From assembly GCA_003342895.1 (NCBI GenBank), contig PTFA01000035.1, forward strand, positions 2,617,197 to 2,681,196: a DNA stretch of 64,000 nucleotides, in the 5' to 3' direction. A program made the position numbers and the translations under genes. Positions within the stretch are counted from its first letter, which is position 1. Every line of letters starts with the position of its first letter. This DNA comes from Casuarius casuarius (Eukaryota; Chordata; Aves; Casuariiformes; Casuariidae). This document shows positions 34,301-64,000 of this stretch, in pieces. Below the pieces are notes generated by a model. It had not been told where the DNA came from. It searched no databases and was given only the letters and a program-made list of their open reading frames with translations.

Positions 34301-37300
34301 GGCAATTCACCAAGTGTTGTTTCTTTTTAATTTCCAAGGTTGGGGGTTGCCATTTCCAAAATGAAGTATTCCAGTTTTGGTCACGCTGGCCATCACTGGC
34401 ATTATCTATACATTCTCATTCACTCACACTCATATAGATTTTTGGGAAGAGATGATAGCCAGTTGTCCAGGCTGTGGGAGATCCATGTTTAAATCCATCC
34501 TCTCCTCTATTCTGTGCTCTGTGTCCTAGTTCAGATTAAGAAGTCTACCAGTAACCAATGAATTTGGTACCTATAGACCTGAACAGAGAGTATGCTGGGT
34601 GTTTCACTCTCAACCTTTGCAACTGAAGCTTTTCCAAATTGTATAAAAATAAAGATGAAATCAGACAGAGAAAAAATAAGCCTATGGCCTGATGACTAGC
34701 TTACTCATTTTGCACAGCTGCAGAACATGAATTGGGGTTCAGGCCCCTCCTCTGATGCCCCAGGCTCCCTCTTGATGCTGCGGACGTGTGCCATGGCCCC
34801 GTGCTGGACTCATAAACAGATGAAATCCAACACAAGGAACATGAGCGTTTTGATTTTGCTTGGTCGTTCTGTTGGAGATATTTTTTTAATCTAGGCATCC
34901 TAGGAAAGAAAGAGAGATCTGTGCCAGAATACTTCATTTCCACTGGTAAGACTTTTGTCACAGTGTTAGGTAAACCTTACTAAAATCTTGTACCAAAGTT
35001 TGGCGTCTGGAATTTAAGTTGTTAGCATCCCAGGTAAATTGTCCTACTCACTGAACAAGTGGATAAAATGGGAGAGCTGGGACTACTCGCCTCTCACGTT
35101 TATGATCTAATCCTTCGCTTTTATTAAACATACCTGAAAACCAAATGAAACAGTTTGCCAGGTTTCTACAACCCAAATCAATTTTGTTGATGTGCTGACA
35201 GTTCTAAAGAAATGAAGTTTCCAGTCGGTCCACAGCAATTTTTTTTCAATCCAGCTGCCAAAATACTTCAAACCCAGCAACGATTTGCACAGTCCTATAA
35301 ATTAGGTTTACTAAAGGAAACAATTAGCAAACCTGCAGCCTACAGGAATTTCAATTGGAGCTGCTACAATGCATTGTTTAAGTAACTAGAAAATGATTCC
35401 AACTATTGTAAGTATTTGCAACACAAATGCAGAGCACGTAGATGTTGCCCTATTAATAATGAGAGCTATAAAAAGACTGAAAAACTACTCGGCAGAGGAA
35501 GTCACATGCTTATTAATCTAACCAATATCTCCTTTTCATTGTCATGGAATAACAATATTAAAATAAACTGTGAGTGTACACAGAAATGTGCTACTGCACT
35601 CCTAAATTCGACAGAAGTCAAAAGATAGAGATGTGTCACTTCACTTGAGCTTAAACCAATGAGCATCTGGATAAAGACATGAATATATTAATTAGTAAAG
35701 TTAAGATATGTCACTGGACTAGAATTCTCTATGAAATATCAAACAAAGCTATCAAATCAGCAGCAAGATGTCATAAGACCAACATGAGTTTCCAAACAGA
35801 AATAACTTCAATCATAAGTGTTGATCTCATGAAAACTAATTTAACAGGAAAACTCAGCAGAGATGGTCAAACCACAATTTAATACTCTTTATAATCCTGA
35901 AATGCAATTAATCTGCTTAAGCCAGTAATACTTCCAAGTAATAATTTAAACCACAGCCTTAAAAAATTCTGCACCTCAGATTTAGCTATTAAGCTTTAGA
36001 GATGGGCTAGCAGCCAGATGTTCATAAACTCTTTTCAGGTTACAATTTAGTTACGGTTACAGGGTTAGACAATGTACTCTCATTTAGTCCTTCAACTGAC
36101 TAGCTTAACCATTATTTGTCACTACACTAGGCATATGCACCCTGCTGGCTGCTACTGTCCAATGCCAAGTCATCTATTTCCCCGCTACTGCTAGGCTGAG
36201 GCTGCTCCATTCATTCCCTAGACAGCCTCCTTTCAAGGGAGCATTACAGGCTCAACAGACCTCTTTGTTGGAATTCTATTTACACCACCATTTTTTGTTA
36301 CTCAGATTGTGAAAGGAAACAACAGGAGATGGAGAGGAGACGGACTGCTAACACAGTAGACCAGAAGTCATCAACCTCAGTTCTTTGAAGTGATATGCAC
36401 AGTAAACATGGAAACTATACCAATATGTGAAATAACCTGGTGGTCTAAGTTCAGTTCGCAATAGACACGTGTATCTGTATCTACAAAAAATCAGCATCAT
36501 AATCAGCAATAACTGGCAACCTTCCCCTTTATTTACAAAGAACTGCAGTGTAATTATTCACCCAGCTCCCATTGATTCTAATGGGATTTGGCTGGATAAA
36601 TCCCCATGTAACACTGAAAATTTGGGAGCTTTTGGGCAGTCTCTGCTCAGAGGTGCAAAACTGAACAAATGTTAAGATGGAAACATGCTCCCTTTGGAAT
36701 ACAGTTAAAATGCAGCAGTAAGTATTGTGAGTGTTCAAGACTATCACTGTCTTGAAGCTATTTTTGAGATTGAAATTCGCCTCCCTTCAGGAGGTCAACA
36801 CAAAGCCTGTGAGCCTCCTGGACACAGGCTCCAAGCTAGAGGCTCATTCGCACTCAGTAAAGCACTTGAGCACATGCAGAATTTTGAAGGCACGTTTAAT
36901 TCCCTTTGACTTCAGCATGTGCACGACTGCCCTGTGGCATGGATTTCGGGGTGTGATCCAGGACCAAAGTGAAACGGCAGTGGTCTGTAGGTCTTGGAGT
37001 GGCTTCGGTTTTCAGGTTTCAGTTCAAGCCCCTTCTTGAGCTTTATATATACACTGCTTTGCTTCGGTTTGCTCAGCAGATGCTGACCAGGCTGTGTGAG
37101 GGCCAGCATGCTCCCCACCTGGGCCTGCCCCACCATCTTCATGCAGCTCCTCATCTCCCAGCAGCCTCCTTCCCATCAAGTCTCGCAGCTTTGAACCTAG
37201 GAAGCCTCAGCCCTGAAAAAGCTTATGCACTCAAGTGATTAATCCTGTTGACTTCCATGGGAGTAACACTCTGCACTTCAGTAAGCTTTAGCAAGACCAA

Positions 37301-39420
37301 GGCTTTAGATACCAAACTGAAAGACACAATATACAGAACCATTAGCTAAACAGGCATAAAGAGCTTGTATTCAGTGAACTCTGCTCCATTCACAGACACT
37401 TCCTACACTGTAAAACAGCTCCACCAAGGATGTATGTATGCTGCTCATTTCTTTGCTGTACTCTTATAGGCATACATTTTTCCCCCTCCATGTTTTCTTC
37501 TTCACTCAGTGCGGCATCCTATCTCTCAGTTTCAGCTTCCTCTCCAGCCCTCAGCTATCCTTTTTCAATACTCCTTTCTGAGCTTCTCCAAAAGACAGCT
37601 CCACAACACCAAGGTCGCCACATTTTAATATTGCAAACACATGCAGTCTCCTCCACTGGCCACTCAAGTCCATGGCACCCATCAGCCCACCCAACACTCT
37701 GCCACTCTGTCATTGTCTTCTGAAGTGATAATGCCTTAGACAAGATAAACACCACTGGAGCAAAAAATAACGTTGCTTCTCTGTGACAATTACTTCCCGT
37801 TTTTACAATGGGATGGATGCCAGATAGCGCTGTTGTGTAAGACAGCTCTACATGTGTTGCCTTTATGATGATTCCACAAGTCTTTCAAAACACTTTATTG
37901 GAGCCCAGATTCTGGAGTCATGCGATATAAAGGTCTCACTGCTTTCATTTTATGAAACAGACATTTTTACACTCAGCTTTTCAGAGAAAGAAAGGGAAAG
38001 AGAGAGACCTAATAGCTCAAAAATTAAAAGTGACTGAAAAGCTGAAAAGCTAATGCTATTATTGAAAACTTGGTATTACTAAACCAGTCATATGACTGGT
38101 AGAAGAAGGGGACTGGCTCTTGAGTTTTCATTATTTTAAGTAAAGAGGTTTGCCTCACTAAATTTTTCAGATATGGGGAGAAACACATTTTCATGCTTTG
38201 CTTTACGTAAGATTAACTTACTATTTCGCCCGTCTGGTGTGCTTTGCTGCTTTTAAACAGCACCTCCTTCACAAAATAAAAATGCTCCTCTTTTATATGA
38301 CAATATCCAGAGGCTGGACATAAAATAGACAATGCACAGAGCACAGCACGTGCATGTACATTTCAGTGCCTAGAAATTTGCACTTTTAATTTTAACCAGT
38401 GCAAATGACAATTAAAAGCAATAGCCTTTCAACTCTTGCAAGAAAAGATCCTATTTTTGCATTTTACAGGGTATTTAGAAGTAAAAAAATTTACTGCCTG
38501 TATAGGGGAACAATTTTCAGTGATTTAAGCTTATAGTGAAACCAGCTGATGTCCATCTTGCTTTATCCATATTGCTTTTTTCTTTGATCACAAATGTATC
38601 CAATGAAATATTTTTATGCTATTTTACGTTCTTGGTAAATTGTATGCATCATTAGATATGAAAAAGTATACAAGTTACCATTATTTTCTTAATAGGTTTT
38701 CCCTTCAAGTACAGTATTGTATTATAGTTATCATATTGAGAATTTGCCAAAGTTATCTGACAGACCTGCTCTGGAGCTTCGGCAGTTCTGACATTCTCAC
38801 AAATGTTCCGAGAAAAAAAAAATCCATGTATTTTGCTTCCCTGGAGTGCCAGAATCCAGTCTAGTCAGCCAGAAAGATCTGTTTCCTTCTAAGGCCAAAG
38901 CAAGCCTTTTAAGCATATCAAGTTTATGAAAACATAGATGAATCCAGTGAAGCAGTCTTTAGAGAGGAGCTCAAAGAATAAAATTATGTTCAAGTGTTCA
39001 TTGTGCTCTGTTGAATGATACAGCAAAGCTAAGACCTGATAGTGCTGTCTGGTAATCAAAACACGAGATGGAAAGACAGGGCCCCAAACATTAAACGGAC
39101 ACGTCATTAAAATTGCTATGATTCCGTTCGCCCTATCTTACACAGCCCCTTTGGCTTTGATTAGATCCCTGCCAAGTGCTCTGAGACTCTTGTTTGATAC
39201 ATATTACACAGTATGCTAGTACTGAATGTGTGCACTATTAGTTGATGCAGAAACATTCCTCTATTACCTAGTCCCATTTCCATTGTTCAGCCCCACGTGT
39301 TAAAGCAAGGAAAAAAAAGAAGGAAGAAGTAGGATAAAAATATACACAAACTTTCCCTTGAAAATTTCTTTGTTAGAGCTAAATCCTCTTTAGCCATTCA
39401 ACTTTTGCAAGAGGAGATCT
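28316..39420. other. Long gene-free intergenic stretch
   Basis: About 11 kb between SFRP2 and a CR1 copy. I see only short open frames without family resemblance, AT-rich DNA and one possible MIR-like remnant (29590-29690). No exon with flanking splice sites could be tied to a known protein. Long-range SFRP2 regulatory elements could lie here but cannot be picked out without cross-species alignment. Confidence 0.45.
29590..29690 (-). repeat. Possible MIR-like SINE core
   Basis: 'tatcccccactttgcaggca', 'cagagttaaagcca' and 'ccgaggtcagctagcaagc' follow the order of reverse-complement MIR (ccccattttacag, cacagagaggttaagt, ccaaggtcacacagctagtaag). Short and diverged, so tentative. Confidence 0.35.
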
Positions 39421-40110
39421 TGTTGCAGGCTGGGGGCTGACCTGCTGGAAAGCAGCTCTGTGGAGAAGGACCTGGGAGTCCTGATGGATGACAAGTTGAC
39501 CATGAGCCAGCAATAAGCCCTTGTGGCAAAGAAGGTCAATGGTATCCCAGGTTGCATTAGGAAGAGCACTGCCAGCAGGTCGAGGGAAGTAATCCTCCCC
39601 CTCTACTCAGCCCTGGTGAGGCCACATCTGGAGTGCTGTGTCCAGTTCTGGGCTCCCTAATACAAGAGACACATGGAGCCACTGGAGCGAGTTCAGCATA
39701 GGGCTACTAAGATGATTAAGGGACTGGAGCAACTCTCATATGAGGAAAGACTGCAAGAGCTGGGACTGTTCAGCCTGGAGAAGAGAAGACTGAGGAAAGA
39801 TCTCATCAAAGTGTGCAAGTATTCCAAGGGAGGGCATCAAGAGGATGGGGCCAGACTACTTTCAGTGGTGCTCAGCAACAGGACGAGAGGCAACAGGCAC
39901 AAACTGAAACACAAGTTCTGTCTGAACGTGAGAAAAAATTTTACTGTGAGGGTGACTGAGCACTGGAACAGGTTGCCCAGAGAGGTTGTGGAGTCTCCTT
40001 CCTTGGAGATATTCAAAAGCCATCTGGACACAATCCTGGGCTGACCTGGGCAACGTGGACTAGATGATCTCCAGAGGTCCCATCCAACCTCAACCATTCT
40101 GTGATTGTAA
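39421..40110 (+). mobile_element. CR1 LINE 3' fragment
   Basis: About 690 bp of the 3' end of a chicken-repeat-1 retrotransposon. Diagnostic blocks are 'gagaaggacctgggagtcct', 'gccacatctggagtgctgtg', 'ctggagaagagaagactgag' and the terminal 'ccatctggacacaatcctgg', 'ccattctgtgattg'. An open frame at 39673-40044 is the remnant of the C-terminal end of CR1 ORF2; an in-frame stop after 'atgagccagcaa' (about 39515) shows the copy is dead. It is 5'-truncated, as usual for CR1. Confidence 0.93.
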
Positions 40111-41925
40111 AAGGGCACTTAGAAATACTATGCCACTGCTTTTATAGAAGAACACTTTTCGGTGTTTTAAGCATACTTTGATGGCTTTGATGCATGTTCT
40201 GGAGTGAATGGCCAGTATGGAAGCTAAATAATGAAGCTGCACAAAATTATGAAATGTAACCCACTGTATTAAAATATATATATATTTTTTTCTAATTAAA
40301 AAAAAATCATACTTCTAGGGATCCACCACCATCTCCACATAAGGCCATTCCCTCCCACCAATGGCTGATATTCATTAAGTAATTATATTATAGTAGCAGT
40401 TGTTCATACATGTACTAGGGACTGCACAGCCACGCAACATCCCCTGATACTGCCCCGAAGACTCTACAGGTCCCACAGGCAGGGTTCAGTTTGCATACCA
40501 GCACTTGCCACAGGGGCAAAATCCTAACGAAAAAATAAAGAGGAAACAATATGGGCATGCTTATAAACAGGATTTTTAAACAAAGCTGAAGGTGACTGTA
40601 CAAGTTACCACTGGTAAGCTGTTTGGTGTGGTCAGTAAATGCACTTTTAGCCCACCCCATATAGCAAGACAAGAGGCTACAGCATTTTTTTTTCAGTATG
40701 CTTTACCCTCCAACAGGGGAGTCAGCCAGCTAGCAGGGACCAATTTGTTAAGCCACCGTAACTGAACCACGCACAGCTGCAAACCCAACCCACAAGCACC
40801 AAAAGGGTGCAAATACCACCCAAGTCCTGTGTGCTCTTGCTGCCAACTGGGCAGTATGGCCACATGTCCTCACTGGCAAACAGAGAGTGGAAAAAGTGGT
40901 CACTGCGACTGTCACTGAGGACTGGGCAAGAAGGGAGACACCAACCTCGGCATTATTAAAATACCCTGCAAAAAAATCTGGTGCTTGGTCTTCCAGCACT
41001 TGGGGGGGGGGACAAGCAAACCAGATGAACATACATACTTTGACAAATCTCTTCTTCCCCCGTCGCATTTGCACTGAGCAGCTCCTGCGCTCGAGCTCGC
41101 CCCTCCGCCGACGCCTCAGACGCGGCTCCACGCTTCACTGCCCCGCGCAGCTGTCGGCTCTGTGTTCAGTCTGCCATTGCCCTGGGAGATCTCGAGCAGC
41201 GCGCCACACTTGAGAGGACCGGGTGACCTGAGGGAAATCTGAGACGCTATTTCCACGCCACAGCTTGTCAAACGCATGAAGCAAACACAACAGAAAGAAC
41301 AGTGGAAGACATGTATTTCCTCCCTCATGCTTGAACTATGTAACAGAGCTGGTGGACGCAGCCCTTCCCCAGCGGTGGGTTTTGGCGACGCTTGCTGTGT
41401 GCCTCCCGCCGAGTTTGACGGAGGTCCCCAGCGTTGTTGTGGGCAGAGCAGGGCCTTTCCTCGTCCCCACAGTCAGGGGCTGACAGCATGAGGCAGCACC
41501 AGCCACCTGCATCCATGGGTCCACACGGAAAAGGCATTATTTATTCATCGTGGCTGCACTGGGGTTTTCCTCTTCTCCAGAGGATGGGCCAGTGCAGTTT
41601 TAGGACCTCCTGCAGCGGCCTGGCTCCCACTGCGCTGGCTGAAACGCGGGCCGCGATGGCAGCATGCGCTCTGCCTGCGCATCCCGAGCAACACATCCCA
41701 GCGCAAGGCAGCTCGCACCACAGAGCCAACCATGCTGCGGGCACCGTTGAAGCTGCTTTCCCCTCAGAGCTCGCCATCTCTCTCTGGCATGTCAGAACAT
41801 GGAGTCAGTGGAAAAGAAACCTCCTTTAAAGATTATGTACGTTAGTGTTCAGTCCCAAACTGGCAAGAGCAGCACCAGTGAACGCTTAAAAAAAATACAA
41901 AAGCCAGAAGCTTAAAACTTGAGTT
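40111..41925. other. Upstream region of RNF175, no gene recognised
   Basis: Non-coding as far as can be seen. GC and CpG content rise from about 41060. Open frames on both strands around 40750-41830 overlap one another and match no family I know. Either strand could carry a non-coding transcript from the CpG-rich RNF175 promoter. Confidence 0.4.
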
Positions 41926-42154
41926 TGGCACGTGTTTTGTACAACTGCTTCGTGACTCGGGCAGGGGGGAATCGCCTGGCACGACGGGGCAGTTTGGAGG
42001 GGCGCCCTCGCCCCCCCGAGGCTGCCAGGCACAGCGGCTGCGGCGCGGCAGCGCCCGGCCGCGCTTCACCGAGCCCTTCCCGCCAGGCCCCTTCGCCGCG
42101 GCACCGCCAAATGGCGGCCCGCCAGCGCCGCCGCCGCCCCGCCCGCCGACCGCC

Positions 42155-60741
<18,587 letters not shown>

Positions 60742-62348
60742 GACTCAGATTATTAGTGAGAATGCAAAGTGTTGGATATTTACCTGTGTACAATAATTTG
60801 CATATTCTGTACTTAATTTTAAAAGACTATAGAAGATAGTAGTTGGTTGAACACTGGTGTGCTATCCACTCTTTTGTTGAGAAGTGTGTCTTTTTATGTT
60901 AATAGCAAGACTATATTACTCATACAGCATGATATTAAAGCATCTTGAATTTTCTCGAAGTGAGAGTTTAAAAGAGTTTGCTGCCTTCAGCAGGAAAATT
61001 GTGCTAGAAAAAAAAGGACTTATTTTCTTATTATGTATATCTCTTAAAAAATAAGGAAAGTGCCAATATTTAAACTTTGTTTCATTATTAAATATCTTTG
61101 TAGTGCCTAATAGTTGAAATTCTGACTATGGAAAGCTGAACAGCGGATAAGAATTTTAGATCAGATAATGGCTTTGGATACAGCAAATTCTAAAACATGG
61201 CACCCAAATAATTTGATCATTTGGTTAATGTAAGGTAATTTTATTCCCAAACTCAGCCAAAACTCCTATAAGGTTATCATTAGCTTTTTTCCGCCCTCAC
61301 TTCTTTCTAGAACTGCTGTATTATCACTCATACATCTTCCAGTACCCACTTATAAAAAGCTGTAACCAAAGCAATGTGTATGGTGTGCTTAGGCAGATAG
61401 ACCTGCCTGTGGAGAGAAGGACACCTGAGCTTTTGGCAAAGATTTTGTGTTGCAGTGTCAGTTGGAGGCACATATCTGTTGGTAGAGAGTGTTGTAATGT
61501 CCAATTGATTCTTGTGCTGTGAAGGGAGTACAGTGTGCAAAAGATTTCTCTTTTGCTTTTTACTCCCACATTTTTTCAGGTTTTGAGTTAGCAAGTTATG
61601 GCCTGGCTTGATCTTAATCATCACAAACTGAATTTTGTTATGTAAATATTTGCACTGTAATTTTCCTCTTCTAGTTAGAAATGTATATGAGTAGGAAGAG
61701 TAGGAGTTGTTGTGACGTTTTTGTGTGATAAATAGACTTTACAGCAGGTGTATTTAATTGTAAATGAAGACAATGAAGACCTTAGCTTCTAATATTTGAC
61801 TGCCCCTTTCTTTTTAAAAAGTAAATGTGTGATCAGAATTGGAGCAGGTATATGCATGCATCTTCCTGCTCAGAGACTGAATATTTGACCTCAGTGCTAA
61901 CCTGGCCACAAAGTGAGGAACTGAAACACAGTTTGTTTATGAAAGAGCATGTAGTTCTGCTTAGAAGTCAGAGAAGCTGGCTTAAAAGGTATTTTTCTCA
62001 GCCTAGCTAAAAGTATCTTTTGAACTCAAATTAAATAAAATATTTTAAGAATCTTTACATTGTCAATAGAAGTGAAAAATACAGATTAGCTTTACTTACG
62101 CTTTAGTATGTGTGGGAATAAAGCAGAGGATGCATGAAGCCATCTACAGATGAAGGTTAGGTTTACATGCTGTAGAATGGGGAATGGAGCAATAAAAAAA
62201 ATGTAAGTAAATAAAAGAAACAGCAAAATTTAAATACATAGTAGAAAGGTGGCTTTTTTCCTAGGTCACTTAGAAGAGCTGGTAAAGACAATGATTCCTG
62301 TAATGCTTTATACCTGGGTTCATATATGCAGAAATGCATGTAAATAAA
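60742..62348 (+). other. RNF175: RNF175 3' UTR, extent uncertain
   Basis: AT-rich, no gene. Candidate poly(A) signals AATAAA occur at 62034-62039 and 62343-62348, with others near 62190-62212. The real cleavage site cannot be chosen from sequence alone. Confidence 0.4.
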
Positions 62349-63485
62349 TCTTTCTCTTTATGTTACACTGTCAGAGTTGCATAATTCTGGGTATAATGAA
62401 AGAATATTTGTTCACTCTAGTCTAAATGGCTCGCAAAGGATAAGAGGATTATGATCTCGCTGAAGACTTTGCAGAGAACAACCTCCTAAAAGCAATAGCA
62501 CTGAAGGCAAAAAGCTATGAGATCAGCAGTTTTGATGTATAAACTCAGTTACAAATATTCAGGTGTTTGAACTGAGATTTTGTATACTTTAGATGCTCGA
62601 GACCGAAACACAACATTAACAACACCAACTTGGATGTGATCTAATCATAGACTCGGCAAAATGCTCAAGACATTTCCACATGAAAACTTATAAAGTCTGC
62701 TACTGTACATGCCTTCTTATGTCAGTCTCAAATACACTCTCCCTAAGCCCTAGACTGATCCAGTAGTTTGTTGTCCCTCTGGCCTACTGGATTCAACCTA
62801 TTAAGGCCATCTAAAATTTCTTATGTCTACAGGACACGTATCTCCCAAGCTACTTGTTTCTTTTTAAAACACATCTGAAGGAAGAGCCTGGTGCTGGTGT
62901 CACCATTTAATCCACTCCAGCAGTTGGAGTCCTTGTCCCAGCTCGCTTCGTGAGGAACTGTGGGCCCAGCCAACAGGAAACGCAACGTTGCAAGGTGGGA
63001 GACTCTCCAACACCTCTGGTTTCATGGCCTACATTTACAGAGAGAGCAAAAAGAAGGGAAGCACTGTTTCTGTGCCAGTGAAAAAGCCACTGATTAGAGA
63101 GAGGAGAATGGTCATGGATTCAAAGATCGCTTATACATTCATGTCTCCCACATCCTAGCTGAGTATTCAGAAACTACATTTAAGCAAGTAAGAAAAGTGT
63201 TCAGACCCCACTCCTAAGCATCTGTTCCCATACATGGTACAAAGAAACTAAACACCTGCTGACAGTTTCTGTATTTCCTCAAGAAGGTTGCCTGCCCTAG
63301 AACAGATATACAGCAACAGCCAGTACTGCAGTATGAAAGTGCATTTTTAGATTAAGCTTTGCATCTGTGATCCTCAGGAGATTTGGACATTTAACTTAAA
63401 ATGATTGTGAACTACTGCTGAGAATCTGTCCTTAGATCCAGTAACTAGAGGAGCTAGGACAAACTCCTTGCTGCATAAATTGACT
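62349..63485. other. Spacer between convergent RNF175 and TLR2
   Basis: No gene, promoter or repeat family recognised. It lies between the candidate RNF175 poly(A) signals and the TLR2 poly(A) signal on the other strand. Confidence 0.5.
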
Positions 63486-63491
63486 TTTATT
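63486..63491 (-). terminator. Candidate TLR2 polyadenylation signal
   Basis: AATAAA on the minus strand, 355 nt after the TLR2 stop codon. Confidence 0.6.
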
Positions 63492-63846
63492 GCATTTGAT
63501 TTGAAATGGTTTATACAAAGAATGCAGAAATACCCTTGGCTAAGCAGGCTCTCTCATAGAGCTTTTGTGCGGACAAAGACACATAAAGTACATAACCATA
63601 TCTCTAAACAACTTCCCATCCTTAGTTTAAAGATTTAAATGAAACAGATTTTGTTAACATTGCTGATTAAAATGTGTAGAGAGTTCCTGCCCACAACTAC
63701 AAAAATAAAATAATTTCACAGCAAGCAATAGAATTTCCAGGAGTTCAGCACTCTACTCTAGAGATGTAGACAGATGACGAGACGTACAGGCAAGGGAAAT
63801 AAGCCATCAGCAGCTGAACTGCATATTCAGTATTCAATGTCCTTGC

Positions 63847-64000
63847 CTAGGATTTTAGAGCTATTTTCAAATTAAACCAAAATATCTGCTGCTGCTCTTC
63901 CTCGAGAGGCCACTCCAGGTAGGTCTTTGTGTTCATTATCTTCCGCAGTTTGCAGAACCTTTTGGGAATCGCTTTGCTCTGAATGGGCTCCAGGAGGATG
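63847..64000 (-). CDS. TLR2: Toll-like receptor 2, C-terminal end of TIR domain (partial)
   Basis: Reverse-strand reading gives the last 50 residues of a Toll-like receptor TIR domain, ending in TAG (63847-63849); the rest lies beyond the right edge. Visible hallmarks are 'ILLEPI', '[20 protein letters not shown]', the box 3 Phe-Trp pair ('FWFNL') and terminal 'ALKS', all as in vertebrate TLR2 and unlike TLR1/6/10. TLR2 is a cell-surface receptor for bacterial lipoproteins whose TIR domain recruits MyD88-family adaptors. Birds commonly have two tandem TLR2 copies; which one this is cannot be told from the tail. The 'EEEQQQ' just before box 3 is an acidic/Gln run. The gene converges on RNF175, the conserved vertebrate neighbourhood. 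Confidence 0.93.
   Translation of the reverse strand, partial: ILLEPIQSKAIPKRFCKLRKIMNTKTYLEWPLEEEQQQIFWFNLKIALKS

Noticed and set aside
39673..40044. 123-residue open frame
   Set aside because: It is the C-terminal remnant of CR1 ORF2 in a truncated, dead LINE copy, not a host gene.

Overview
The window looks like nuclear DNA from a bird (at least a sauropsid). CR1 LINE fragments sit at both ends and in the middle, ancient MIR-like relics are scattered between them, CpG islands mark promoters, and the genes have vertebrate exon-intron structure. Three protein-coding genes can be supported by homology. All three are known vertebrate families, and their order matches the SFRP2-RNF175-TLR2 neighbourhood I recall from mammals (inverted here). 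No operons, CRISPR arrays, tRNAs or rRNAs are present.

Layout. 1-1508 is a 3' CR1 LINE fragment (minus strand) split by a 735-bp solo LTR. 1510-5215 is a tandem satellite of about 20 units of roughly 179 bp; each unit carries a short run of telomere-like TTAGGG. 5216-21400 is gene-poor DNA with relic repeats, a degenerate minisatellite (16981-17190) and an orphan CpG island with a (GAGGCC)n run (17270-17870). 21400-26060 is SFRP2 on the plus strand: CpG-island promoter, three coding exons and a 3' UTR with candidate poly(A) signals. 25500-41900 is non-coding apart from relic repeats and a CR1 copy at 39421-40110. 41930-60741 is RNF175 on the plus strand, nine coding exons starting in a CpG island and encoding a complete 320-residue membrane RING-H2 protein. 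63847-64000 is the last 50 codons of TLR2 on the minus strand, convergent with RNF175 and cut by the window edge.

The most unusual signal is at the 3' end of RNF175. Its last two introns both carry minor-spliceosome (U12-type) donor and branch-site motifs. The final one must have AT...AG ends for the reading frame to be kept, a rare terminal-dinucleotide class. The second notable structure is the telomere-hexamer-bearing satellite with hints of a three-unit higher-order repeat.

The genes do not form a pathway. SFRP2 is a secreted Wnt modulator, RNF175 a predicted secretory-pathway membrane E3 ligase, and TLR2 an innate immune receptor; they are syntenic neighbours. Exon boundaries were placed by hand from splice-site motifs, reading-frame continuity and remembered family sequence, without alignment software.
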